The position numbers and the translations under genes are program-made. A model generated the notes under the pieces. The model searched no databases. It was not told the DNA's origin and was given only the letters and a program-made list of their open reading frames with translations. From positions 4,917,736 to 4,981,735 of the forward strand of contig CM068315.1 in NCBI GenBank assembly GCA_034766995.1: a DNA stretch of 64,000 nt, given 5' to 3'. Below are positions 22,200-32,777 of the stretch, in pieces. The stretch is from Acanthacorydalis orientalis. Lineage: Eukaryota; Arthropoda; Insecta; Megaloptera; Corydalidae. Each line of letters opens with the position of its first letter. Positions within the stretch are counted from its first letter, which is position 1.

Positions 22200-22770
22200 A
22201 AAGACTAACCTTTCTCTGAAACCCTTCTATGGCGATAAAACGAGAAAAATTTCACAACTCGTACTGAAAAATTCAAATCGGCCTTTTTATGCACTTCATA
22301 CGTCGAGCACGTTCATACATGTAGAGACGTTCAGGTACAAATTTTTCATAAGCGAGATCTCGAGTCGATCAATGGCCTCTGTACGATTCACCAGCCCTGG
22401 TTGTGCTCCGTTTACTCCATTAGACGTTCGGTCCGTTCTATGCATAAAACGATGTTTGATAAATCGTTTCTCCGCGTACCATTTCTTATTTACCGACCGC
22501 CCGTCTGCGCGTCGGTACGTCCGTTCGTTGAGCGATTGTACATCATCATTGTTATGACTTGTCAAATGCACGAACGGTGGCCAACTTTCCATGTATCTTC
22601 CGCATCGTTAATCTTTGTACTGCGACGACGACGTCGTCGACGGGTGATGACGAAGAAGACGGTGACGCGGTGCTTTTTATTAGATAAAAAACGCGTGTAC
22701 AGTGCGTGTACAAGGCCGGTCGAGTGGTCTTATCAACTTGTGCGATGCCATCGATGAAATAAATATCACT
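22200..22770. other. GC/CpG-rich island 4
   Basis: One of the strongest composition shifts in the window, with dense CpG between 22290 and 22730. Frames are open on both strands (22296-22592 reverse, starting at a true ATG; 22401-22757 forward), but none has a recognisable domain and they overlap each other. A perfect 14-bp palindrome CGACGACGTCGTCG sits at 22626-22639 inside a run of GAC/GTC triplets. Likely host regulatory sequence or an exon of an unrecognised transcript. Confidence 0.45.
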
Positions 22771-22774
22771 GCGA

Positions 22775-23015
22775 ACGAAAGACGGATGTTTACTTTTTTT
22801 GTGCGTGAATACTGCATAGTTTTTGTATGAGGTTCTCGTGTATGTTTCTTTTTTAATGAAAATATCAGGCAGAAACTCCCATCTCTTATTTTGTGAACTA
22901 TTTTAAATTCCGATGAAAATGAATGTTTATATTTGAGAACAAAAATCAATGAATTATAATTATTCAATTCATACCAAAAGCATTTTTGTAATTTTTATCT
23001 AAAACTTGTTATCAT
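22775..23015. other. AT-rich spacer
   Basis: No feature recognised between the island and the piggyBac-like element. Confidence 0.4.
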
Positions 23016-23018
23016 AAT

Positions 23019-23994
23019 TTAAGCGTTATTAAGCGTCTTGTTTTATTTTGAGAATGTACACTGGTGTGCTTAATTATTTCTATGTGATGACGCGTATACT
23101 CGACGAAAACACAGTGAATGTACTTGCTGTAAGATTGAGTTAAAATTTTAACAAGATGATAATTTTTTTTGTTATTTCTTTAAATTTTTTTTAATTTTAT
23201 TGGTCAGTGCTTCGCAAATCGTATTTCATTACTGTTTGTTGGCATCCATTTTTTTAAATCTTGAATGTTGTTTCAAATTCAGGCAACTTTCCAAATATTG
23301 CTCAACATATAAATTAGTTTGCTCCACTATTATGTTTAGTAAGTTATAATCTAAACATTTTTTCATATAGAACACATATTTGGTTTTTGACGAATGAGGA
23401 GTAGTGAAATTTGGGCCAGGATGAGAGTAAATTTAAATGCTGCTCGTTCTCTACTTCTAATATTCCATTGCATATTATAATTTTAATTTTTTTTATCGGG
23501 TTCATTATCTTCTTCATTCTCATCATTACTTTCATCAGAAGACGTTGAAATTACTGATATTCTTTTCTGTGTCCTTGTATGTAAAACCGCATCTTCATTA
23601 TCTTCTTTAACCTCATTACTACTTTTATCTGAAAAGGTTACAGGTGTTATCGCTCTTTTCCGTTTTCTTGGATGTAAAGATATATTTTCATCACTATCAG
23701 TAAAATTCATCTTTGAGTATAAATAAAAACATTATTCACTTCACACATGTTTCTATTACACCATATAATACCTTCTCTATATAGTAGACGTAAGATTCAC
23801 GCAACAAAAAGAAATCTGCTTAGAAATATTCCAAAATGTGCTAAAATTACAAATATGTATATATTTTTTTACCTAAATTTTACAATAAATAACAAAAGCA
23901 ATTTTTTTTTCTGCACGACGAGTATATTCGACATTGAAAAAAAATGTCATCTTTTCATAACGAGCATACTCAACATAAACGCTTAAGAGTTTAA
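23019..23994 (-). mobile_element. Internally deleted piggyBac-like element keeping its N-terminus
   Basis: TTAA at both 23019-23022 and 23991-23994, 976 bp overall. Read inward, the left end gives TTAAGCGTTATTAAGCGTC and the right end gives TTAAACTCTTAAGCGTTTA. They share TTAAGCGT and a following TTGAG-ATG segment. Subterminal GCGTATACTCGACG (about 23092) and its counterpart with ATACTCGTCG (about 23920) resemble the ACGAGTATACTCGT palindrome of the 26.3-kb MITE. The minus strand carries an N-terminal transposase-like frame (23483-23710). The catalytic and zinc-binding parts are missing. Confidence 0.7.
23483..23710 (-). pseudogene. piggyBac-like transposase N-terminal fragment, acidic, with duplicated unit
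   Basis: A 75-codon frame begins at an ATG (MNFTDSDENISL), about 280 bp inside the TTAA terminus, a normal position for a piggyBac-like start. It is rich in Ser, Asp, Glu and basic runs. It consists of two copies of one unit of about 29 residues: HPRKRKRAIT...FSDKSSNEVKEDNED and HTRTQKRISV...SSDESNDENEEDNEP. Acidic, disordered N-termini are normal for the family, but such a duplication is notable. A stop follows KKN, and downstream frames show no piggyBac catalytic motifs. Confidence 0.6.
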
Positions 23995-23999
23995 TTGAC

Positions 24000-25185
24000 T
24001 ATAAACCTTAAATTAAAGTCTTTAGACATTTGAAACAATTGATCTTCTACTGAAAGATAAAAAGTACAAGAAACTTTAATTCTAACTCTAACATAAATAT
24101 CTTGCTTTACGCTGTAACAAATTTAGCTATTTAATTAAAATCTGTTCTGGATTTTTTTGTGAAATTGGAATTTGAAGATAGCTAAGGTTGAAAATTTTAA
24201 ATATTCTTGGACAAAACACATTATTGATCTTTATTTATTTTTATTAAACGCACTTAAAATAAGAATATCAAAAAAATTGTTAGTAAAAGTTTAGTAATTT
24301 CATTCCTTTCATATTCAGAAATTCTAATAATTGTGTTTGAGTTATATAAATTAACATATTTAGTTACCATATATAATGTTAAATAAATATATTATTTTTT
24401 TTCTGTTTCCGCTATTAAGTTATTTTTTAAAAAATATAATAGACAAATGAAACTTGAATAATTGTATTCCAAAATCACAGATTTTATTTCTATAATTCTA
24501 AATAATTTTCTTTTATATTTATTTATGATTTTTTTTAAACAATTTAAAACGTTGAAAAATATTTTTTACTAATTTAATTGAAGTAATAAATAACATTTAA
24601 ATGTATGAAAAAATATGTTGATTCACAATAACTACTTGCTTTAATTGTGTACATACTTGTTGAGACATGTTTCCATTTTACATTTAAATACATGAGAATA
24701 AAAAACATTAAAAATTTTTGAGATATTTAAGGATTTTTCTTTATTCGATGAAAAAGTAAATTATAGATTAGTCTAAGTTGTACATCTATGCCTCTAAATA
24801 AAAAGACAACCTGAGAGCTAAATGAAATTTTTACTTAATCTGAAAGAAGAAAAAAGAAAATTGACACATTAATTAAACATTTATTTATTTATTTATTATA
24901 TGCATTTTTAAGTTTCTGTGTTTACATGTATATAAATAGATTATTTGTATTATTTTTACAAAGGATTTTTTTAATAAAAAAAACAATATTCTTAACAAGT
25001 TCTTATTACGTAAAAACAACAAGGGAAAATAATTTCAAAATAAAGAAATTGTCCATCCCTGTTTCATATTATTCAAGCCATAGACGTTTTTTATTTTCTT
25101 CTTTCTTTTCTTCTATTATTGTCATTGTTGTGGTAGTCCAAATCGAATAAAATTCGAAAGAATAAAAACACATCCAAATAACATC
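24000..25185. other. AT-rich non-coding stretch
   Basis: A (TTTA)n run lies at about 24880-24900. The 74-codon frame at 24926-25150 is unremarkable. No gene recognised. Confidence 0.5.
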
Positions 25186-25189
25186 TGTG

Positions 25190-25600
25190 TAGGTGTATCA
25201 TTTGCAGAATCCATTTTTGATGTTTCCTTTTGATTATTCCGGTGTTACCGTAAATCGCATATTGGGATATTCATATTAGTCAAGCCGATTATATCTGTTT
25301 GAACGATTTCTTTATCGAAGGAAAAAGTATTTTTTACATAAACACGTTTTATTTATGAGATGTATCAGCACAGATCTCACATGAGAATATATTATTAAAA
25401 GATTGTCTCGTTTCTGAGATATATGCGTATTTTTTGAGATTATGATGGTAGGATTTATTGATGTTTCGTTCGTGCGATGACAGTTACATTTGTATCTTTG
25501 TCGGATTTCACATGAAACGAACAGTGTTCTTTAAACGAACTAGTTAAGTTATGATTTTCATATTTTTCTAATATATGATCCTTTTTAAAAAATATACACA
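25190..25600. other. Moderately GC-richer stretch
   Basis: Mixed composition with scattered CpGs (near 25245-25330 and 25465-25510). No repeat or coding match seen. Confidence 0.3.
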
Positions 25601-25608
25601 TACACATT

Positions 25609-25638
25609 ATATATATATATATATATATACATGTATAT

Positions 25639-25690
<52 letters not shown>
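25609..25690. repeat. (TA)n microsatellite, interrupted
   Basis: Two TA arrays joined by a TACATGTATATATACATACA interruption. Confidence 0.96.
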
Positions 25691-25692
<2 letters not shown>

Positions 25693-25694
25693 CA

Positions 25695-26305
25695 CATAAA
25701 TCCATTTGTAATAATAAACAAATACATTAAATTTTAGAAAATATCTGTTGTTTATTTAACACAATTATTAAAATGAAATTCTTTTATAAGACTATATTGA
25801 AAAATAACACAATGAATGAATAATTGAATGTAATTTAAAAACATTATAAATTCATTACTTGTTATGTACATTTAATTAGAAAACATTTCATTAAAATAAG
25901 TATTTTTTTTTGTTAAAATTATAATTGGCCGTTTTTATATTTATAATTCTGTTAATGGGGAGTACTGATAGTCCATTTCCTTTTGGATTATCTGAATTTC
26001 TCTTCACTTGCATTATTAGTTTTTCTTCAGGTAGATTTTACAGACTCTTTAATTTTTTAAGAAAATTAAAGAGTGTTGCTATTTAAAATTGTGCTGTTTT
26101 TTTATAGAATGTATTGTTGCTATTGCAATGCTTTTAAATACAATTAGTCGCTACAAGCCCTATTACATATATAACTAGTGAAACTAATTAGACGATGATT
26201 ACTCACTTTTAAGCCTCTATTGAAATATTAGAATAAAAAAAGTGCTTTCTTCTACAGTCAGATTAGTATAATGAATTCATTTAGTACTTCATTATGTCGG
26301 TTTCT
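25695..26305. other. AT-rich stretch with one hairpin
   Basis: A 13-bp perfect inverted repeat (ACTCTTTAATTTT and its inverse, 26044-26056 and 26062-26074, loop of 5) is the only structure noticed. Confidence 0.5.
26044..26074. repeat. Short perfect hairpin
   Basis: Arms of 13 bp with a 5-base loop. No U-run follows in the way of a bacterial terminator, and the context is eukaryotic, so no function is assigned. Confidence 0.75.
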
Positions 26306-26312
26306 GTGATTT

Positions 26313-26539
26313 TTAACCTGTTACTTGTATATGACCAGTATACTCGTTATGAAGATGAATTTGAACAATAAAATTATTGATTTTTCAAAATAATTAAATA
26401 CCATTTCGTTACAATTTAATTCAATTTTACAGTAGCTGCATATACTCTGTATTTAACGAGTATACTCGTGATCCCTTCGTTTTTCCGACTCAATATAGGT
26501 TTACACTTTTAAAATAGGGCGACACATCTAACAGGTTAA
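26313..26539. mobile_element. piggyBac-type MITE with TTAA flanks
   Basis: 227 bp including TTAA at 26313-26316 and 26536-26539. Termini CCTGTTA and its inverse TAACAGG are perfect for 7 bp and then diverge. Two internal palindromic motifs, CAGTATACTCGTTA near 26335 and AACGAGTATACTCGTGA near 26457, stand in opposite halves. The same core occurs in the element at 23019-23994. No coding. This fits a non-autonomous piggyBac-like element. Confidence 0.75.
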
Positions 26540-26544
26540 AAACA

Positions 26545-26859
26545 TTTAGGAATACTATGAACTGAAGTGACTATTTTTGAATTTCTAAAGATAGAATATG
26601 CAATGAAAGTAATAGTAAAGAAGAGATATTCAGGTGACTAAAAAAAAACCCGAAAAATATCAGGACACTTTCATGTTTCATTCTATTTTATATTTTTTTT
26701 ACTAGTTAAGACTGGTTTTGTATTTATCATTAAGTACTTTTATATATTCACTTTTGCGTAAAAGTTCCGAAATCAATCATAACAAACAAAATTGATTTTA
26801 TTAAAGAAAAAGTTATTTATTTTTTGTACTCATAAAAATCGGTTTTTAATTTATTTAAA

Positions 26860-26860
<1 letters not shown>
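26545..26860. other. AT-rich spacer
   Basis: No feature recognised. Confidence 0.45.

Positions 26861-26861
<1 letters not shown>

Positions 26862-26902
<41 letters not shown>
26862..26902. repeat. (TA)n microsatellite
   Basis: TA array with one C interruption. Confidence 0.95.
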
Positions 26903-26904
<2 letters not shown>

Positions 26905-26905
<1 letters not shown>

Positions 26906-28875
26906 GGAAAAATTTGTATAAATAATCTTTATCCCACCAGATTGTATTTTTGAGTCAAATTTCTACTTTAAAAATCAAAATTGTCTACAAATAATTTTAT
27001 TTATAAAGAACGATATTATATATTCTATCATTTATAGTTCTTCTCCATAAAAAATAAATCTCTTTTTGTAACTATAGATCTTTCCAGTCACTCTTATACA
27101 AAAAAACTGACATAAACTGTTGCGATTGATTTTTAAATTCTTCATAGAGAAAACATATTACTTGCTTCAAACCAATTATTAACTTGGCTTCAGTAAAATA
27201 ATAATACCTCCTTGAAAATATGTTGATCCTCTTATAGATGCACTTTCATTATTTTCTAATAATAACGTGCTAAATAATTTTGTAAAATATATGAATTTAC
27301 AAGCTATTTACAACCTTGACTCATCCTGTTATTATTAAAGTTTCCTTTCATTTTTATACTTTTTGTTTTGTATTTCATGTTTAAAATGATACAAAAATTA
27401 AATTTAATTACAATTATTTTTGTAATAAATAAATATTTTTCAATTAAAACAAAGCAAATTTTGTCATACCTATCTCAAAGTCATTATAGTTAATGTTAAT
27501 AAGATAATTTGTTAGGATTAAGGTTAAATATAAACTTTTATTTTTAAGTAATAAAATGCTTCACTATAACAAAAATTACTTTTTTCCCTATAATAACGTT
27601 AATTCTGTAGAAGAAAAGGTATAGTTATATATTATTATATTTAAGCTCTGTGTTCAGCTCGATGATATTTGAATATTTTTTTATAATACTTCATAACTCG
27701 AAAGGTATGAAAATAAAATAAGCGCATGAAAAAATACAGATGGATACTACTGGATCTTAAATAATATCTATTTAATTATTTCTTGTTTGATTGAATTACC
27801 AGTAATTATTTTTTTCTTCTCGATTACGAAATAATAAATGCGGTTCTCTGCTCAAAAAGTTTTAAATAATCAATACAAATTCAATACTTTTTTAAAAAAA
27901 TAATTATTGTAAATGATTTAAATGTCAATTCGTACAAATAATTTTAAAGTGAAGTGATTTTAAAATTAACAAATAAATTTTAACATATATTTATTTCTAA
28001 TATTTTATAAATCAAAAACTGAATAGTTGTTCAGCAAATTTTTAAATTTCTTAACTTAATTTTTAATGGTTATGCTTTATAAATTAAGTGAGAGTGTTAT
28101 AAAAAAAAGATAAATGATATTGTACTCTTTTATTAAATACACTAAATTTTCGGCATTATTTCATTATAGAATGGTTGTCAGTCTTTCAATTTTTAGTATT
28201 AAAAAGTAGATTTTTTAATTTTATGTGGCTTATAATACATTTATTATTTTAATTAATGTTTAAAAAGTAAGTTGATTGTTATTAAAGTATAAAACGAGTA
28301 CAAATAATATAATAAATCTACTTAAAGATAATCTTTACTGTTACAAGTTTTGTCCTTTTAAAATACTAACGTTAACAAATCTGTACTGTCTTTTTAATCT
28401 AAATCTTTTATGAAAAGATTACGAAGTGGAATCAATAAAATTAAAGCTTTTATTTCTTATTATAACCATATACTGGATTTCCTCGTATACACATAAATGA
28501 TTACAATTGTTATTTTCTCTACTTGTGCCACATATATTACAAATCTATTATAACTGACACTTCTTTACTAATAAATAAAAACTATTTTCTTAATAAACAA
28601 TAATTTGTCTTATATAAATAGATTAGATTTCATAATATATTACTTTGTTGATTAATGTTGAATACAAGTTTTTAATTGATATTAAAAAAATATGTTTAAA
28701 TTTTTGACGTAGTCTTTTAAAAAAACTGGTACCTATTGTTTTTATAATGGATTGTTTTATAAATTACAACTTTTTTAATTAAAGTATATTTTTATTGTGT
28801 CTAAGTAAAAACTGTAATATTGAAAACCTATTTACGTTTTTGTATAAAATGAATAAAAACAGTAATGTAGATTAA
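26905..28875. other. AT-rich desert
   Basis: Nearly 2 kb of very AT-rich sequence with no recognisable gene, RNA, transposon end or long open frame. The emptiest stretch of the window. Confidence 0.6.
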
Positions 28876-28876
28876 T

Positions 28877-28878
<2 letters not shown>

Positions 28879-28920
<42 letters not shown>
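28879..28920. repeat. (TA)n microsatellite
   Basis: Uninterrupted TA array. Confidence 0.97.
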
Positions 28921-28923
<3 letters not shown>

Positions 28924-28959
28924 TGATTAATTAGTGCAATTAATTAAAATGCAAGAAAC

Positions 28960-29660
28960 GAGACGAAGTAATCCTTTAAGACGTCGGTGATTAAAGAATA
29001 TAAGGACACAATAAAAGGTAATCTCGGTTCGTGGAAGATATTATAAAGTAAAAAAAAAACGAGAAATTTTAGCTTTCTTAGATTATACCACCGGGATGGA
29101 TTAGACTGACGAAAAGAAAACAGTGAGACAAGAATGGTAGAAAAAAAAGTCTGTACGAGCGATGCATTATACGTGTACTTGCGATAAAAAGAGATCCCCT
29201 TAAACTTTGAAGTTTCCACTCGTATATTTTTTTCTTTGTCGACACATTCATTATTTCTCGTCCGATGCTTAAACTCGCACTAAAAATGATAACGACGTGT
29301 CCGCGTACGACAGAGACGGACTGATTTAATTCGTAAACAAGTTGTACGGCGCTGTTTATACGCTATCTCGTTCGATAAATAGCGGAATTCGAAACTGGAT
29401 GGATGTCTTCAACGACACCGCACGGACGAAATTCTTTTTGTTAGTAGTCTTGAGAAATTGCCTTTCGGGATTAAGTCTGTTTTAATCAGTGATATGGCTC
29501 CGTTTTTGAAAGTATACTCGCATCCTCTGTACGCCACGCCCCGGCGCTCCATGACGGTTGCGTTCCGTCACCCGTACCTCGTTTTTCACTGCTCGCGCGC
29601 ACATTTATACGTCACGTGAAGTCACCGGAAACAAATGAGGATTTAGGTGTTTTGCGAGAT
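28960..29660. other. GC/CpG-rich island 5
   Basis: Composition rises gradually and peaks at 29500-29640, with CCCCGGCGCTCC, CTGCTCGCGCGCAC and TACGTCACGTGAAGTCAC. The last part holds a CRE-like TACGTCA and an E-box CACGTG side by side. The only frames are a 91-codon reverse frame and the start of a TA-repeat frame, neither recognisable. Position and motifs fit a promoter or enhancer, unproven. Confidence 0.45.
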
Positions 29661-29731
29661 TGCGGTGTGCAATGCTTTTTTCAACACGTGTGTCGTTCAT
29701 TTTTTTCTATACATAAATATAGACACTCAGA

Positions 29732-29735
<4 letters not shown>

Positions 29736-29780
<45 letters not shown>
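29736..29780. repeat. (TA)n microsatellite
   Basis: Uninterrupted TA array next to the GC-rich island. Confidence 0.97.
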
Positions 29781-29785
<5 letters not shown>

Positions 29786-29856
29786 CTACTTAGCCACAAA
29801 AAACTAAAAGGTTGCAAACAATAATCTACTACTATATTTATATAGACATACTACCA

Positions 29857-29901
29857 ACCCACACACACACACACACACATGTATATATATATATATATAT
29901 A
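29857..29901. repeat. Compound (CA)n-(TA)n microsatellite
   Basis: ACACACACAC run leading into TA units. Confidence 0.96.
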
Positions 29902-30004
29902 AACGATTACGTTGCCATATATCTCATAATAATTATATAGATATAATGAGTTTCAAAAAATATGTTTATTATTTCATTCGGTTGCACGTACAGGTTTATA
30001 ATTA

Positions 30005-30071
30005 AGAAGTGGGCGAGCGTAGAGAGCACGGCCAGTGATGATCGAAGTGAATAGGGGGCAAAGCCTCCTAG
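30005..30071 (+). mobile_element. Candidate Helitron-type 3' terminus
   Basis: GGGCGAGCGTAGAGAGCACGG is followed by a GGGGGCAAAGCCTCC hairpin ending CCTAG, then T and a TA-rich flank. A 3' hairpin with a CTRR end before T is the Helitron pattern. Similar ends occur at about 36100-36145 (CCTGG|T) and 50968-51009 (GCTAG|T), each with a GACGAGC-A-CGCA-like segment. No 5' TC end or Rep/helicase coding was found. Confidence 0.38.
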
Positions 30072-30118
30072 TATATATATGTTATATATGCGTGTGTCTA
30101 AATATGTATATATGTATG

Positions 30119-30120
<2 letters not shown>

Positions 30121-30157
<37 letters not shown>

Positions 30158-30177
30158 ATATATATATATATATATCT
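30121..30177. repeat. (TA)n microsatellite
   Basis: TA array with a TATCTA interruption. Confidence 0.96.
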
Positions 30178-30284
30178 GAAAAGTCATATACCTAAGTATG
30201 AAGGAGATAAAAATAAAATAAAATGTATGTATTTTTTTATTTGATTTCACTTATTTTCAATCTATTTTTACAACTGAAAAATAA

Positions 30285-30560
30285 GAATACAAGGCGTCGT
30301 GAAAAGAATTGTACTTGTTGTTTTTAAAATCCGAATGTTTCGCATTCCTAATCTTCTTGTCATTGGAAAATACTAACCCGTGGACTTTTTTTAGATTATT
30401 AAAAGAGTCGCTTGAAGCGAGACCACGGATTTCCACTGGATAATTAATTTGTTGAAAGTCGGTATTCTTGTTTCCCAAGCAACCGACGCTGCTCGAATAG
30501 GTGTGTTGTTGTTGAAAAGAAAAAAATTGCGAACAAGTTTTCATTTAGTCTTTAGCGAAA
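30285..30560. other. GC-richer island 6
   Basis: Short mixed-composition block. A 95-codon reverse frame (30257-30544, MKTCSQFFSF start) has no recognisable domain. No repeat match seen. Confidence 0.33.
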
Positions 30561-30751
30561 ACTGTTTTCCTGTTGATTTGTAGAATATAATTAATGTATC
30601 GAATCTTGAAACGACTTTAATATCAGTCACGACTTTAATATTTATGACGTTTTTCGCAACTATAATTGTTTTAGCTAAACACGATAATTTAATAAAAATT
30701 CTTACTGAAAACACTATGTACTACAATTTAGTCAATTACTTACTTATTTAA

Positions 30752-30755
<4 letters not shown>

Positions 30756-30799
<44 letters not shown>
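30756..30799. repeat. (TA)n array at a mariner insertion
   Basis: Abuts the left terminal repeat of the 30799 mariner. Shorter TA units continue on its other side at 31624-31635. Confidence 0.96.
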
Positions 30800-30802
<3 letters not shown>

Positions 30803-31623
30803 GGTCATTTGGTAAAGATGGTAAAGTAAGTTAAATACCGTTTTTTTTTTGTAAAATATCGATTTTATTTCTCAACATAGTCTCCATTGAGAGCTATACA
30901 CTTGATCAGGCTTGTCTGCAAAATACGCATTGCCGGCAGTGATGACATCTTCAATCGACAAGAATTTCTTCCGACCGAGCCAAATTTTCAAGTTTGGGAA
31001 GAGGAGAAAGTCACACCGAGCTAAGTTCGAAAAATAAGGTGGATGAGTAATCAATTCGAAGCCTAATTCGTGCAATTTTGCCTTTACGACGGTCGACTTG
31101 TGAGACGGTGCGTTGTCCTGGTGAAAGAGCTTTTTTGTGCACCAATCTTGGCCGTTTTTTAAGCTTTTCTTTCAAATGGTCCAATAATATTTCATAATGG
31201 GGTCCTGTTATCGTTTATTCCTTTCGTTAAGTAGTCGATCAGGATGATTCTATGGGAATCCAAAAAAAATAGTGGCCATCACCTTCCTAACCAACAAAAC
31301 GTTTTTCGGCTTCTTCACAACTTCACCATACTTTCACACTTTCACCAGTTGTCCACTGCTTCGACGCAGATGTGTAGTGGTGGATCCATGATGGACATCC
31401 TTATCCACCGTGAGGAATCGACGCAAAAAGGACTACTCGTTTTTTTCATTTTTGCGGAAACTGCTACAATGCTCGCTTCAAACATTTGTAGAACGTGAAC
31501 AACGCGTCGGTTTTGACTGAAATTTTTTTGTAAATTTGAAAAATGACACTTAATAGTAGTAATGTTACCAAATAAATGTTAGCTCCACATCTTGGAAATT
31601 TACCAAACTTATCCAAAGACCCA
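30799..31623 (-). mobile_element. Decayed mariner with TGAGGGTC-type ends
   Basis: The left end TGAAGGTCATTTGGTAAAG and the inverse of the right end, TGGGTCTTTGGATAAGT, are matching terminal repeats. A separate right end of this family at 61700-61716 reads inward as TGAGGGTCGTTTGATAAGT. The element lies between TA-repeat tracts, consistent with insertion into a TA array. It is 825 bp, so roughly a third of a typical mariner is deleted, mainly the N-terminal DNA-binding part. Confidence 0.82.
30872..31480 (-). pseudogene. Mariner transposase pseudogene (catalytic to C-terminal part)
   Basis: Reading leftward, several frames carry 'DSHRIILIDYLTKG', 'KLFHQDNAPSHKSTVVKAKL', 'HELGFELITHPPYFSNLAR', 'CDFLLFPNLKIWLGRKKF' and a tail matching CIALNGDYVE in another frame. 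The second catalytic Asp (HQDNAPSH) and the third (CDF) are both present with 34 residues between them, the DD34D spacing of mariner. Frameshifts separate the blocks, a deletion removes the segment before the tail, and the helix-turn-helix region is missing. Non-functional. Confidence 0.85.
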
Positions 31624-31639
31624 TATATATATATATAAA

Positions 31640-32732
31640 TGCACTGAATACTTAAAATGAAGAATAATGAAAATTAAAAATATCCTTTTCTCTTTCAATA
31701 CCGTTTAAGTATTTTAAACTTGCTCTCGAAATTTTAAAAGAATATGAATATGCAAATTTTCTGTGATTGTCATACCACAGATATTTCATAATGTTCAAAT
31801 GTCGAAGAACAATTAATGCACTTAACTGTTCTTCGCTTAATTCCTAAGTACTATTTAAATGGTTAAGTAAATTAAATTTACGAAAATATTTATTTTATTT
31901 TTTTTAACTCAAACAAAATTCTAATAATATATAATAATAGACATGTTTAGTTTATTTTTTAATTCTTTATTTTAATTCAACATGAGCTTTTCGCGTTATT
32001 TTATTTGTAATTTTTTTCTTATTTTACTTTCACAAAATAATAACAATCACAACTGTGTTTAAATTGCTTAAAACATGAATTAATTAATGGTGTTTAACAT
32101 GTTATTTCCAGTTCAGATATAGTAACTGACTCGTGTCCTGTTAAATAACGGCGTTGTGTACAACTTTTCAGTGACATTTTGCACAGCTGGAAAAGCTCAG
32201 TGTTGGTGTCGTAGTATATACCACGTTTCTAGATTAATCTCTTTTTATTTAGTGAAAATTTGTTTGTTTTTCTACTTTAAGTCTGGATTTATAAAATAAA
32301 TAATTGATAGAAATGGTTTGAAAAAATAGTATTTAATCATAAGTATCAAGAAATATACAAAAGTGAATGAATGAATATTTTGTATTTATTTAAAAATATG
32401 AAGACTAAATATAAAAGTACTTTGAATGTATGTTTCATTTTGTGTTAATATTTATATTTGAGTATGTTTTATTTAAAGAAATTAATCAAGAGAAACAAAT
32501 ATTTAACACCATACAAATTACACTGCATATAGATTCAGTAAATACATACGAAAAATCTAGTATTCAAAAGCTTAATACATAAACAACTACTTCTCTACGT
32601 TTCGAACTTTTCAACAACTTTGAACAACTTCTCAACTCGTTTCAGTCGTCTTGTATACAACGAATCGATATATCATTTTAAGTTTTCAATACATTAACTA
32701 AGGTCTTTATAAATTATTCTGGTATGTAGACA

Positions 32733-32735
<3 letters not shown>
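31640..32735. other. AT-rich non-coding stretch
   Basis: A less AT-rich patch at 32110-32230 has no recognisable content. No gene seen. Confidence 0.5.

Positions 32736-32737
<2 letters not shown>

Positions 32738-32773
<36 letters not shown>
32738..32773. repeat. (TA)n microsatellite
   Basis: Uninterrupted TA array. Confidence 0.97.

Positions 32774-32774
<1 letters not shown>

Positions 32775-32777
<3 letters not shown>

Noticed and set aside
26044..26074. Rho-independent terminator
   Set aside because: Although a perfect hairpin, the window is eukaryotic and no transcription unit precedes it.
31244..31498. 84-codon plus-strand frame
   Set aside because: It is antisense to the minus-strand mariner pseudogene.
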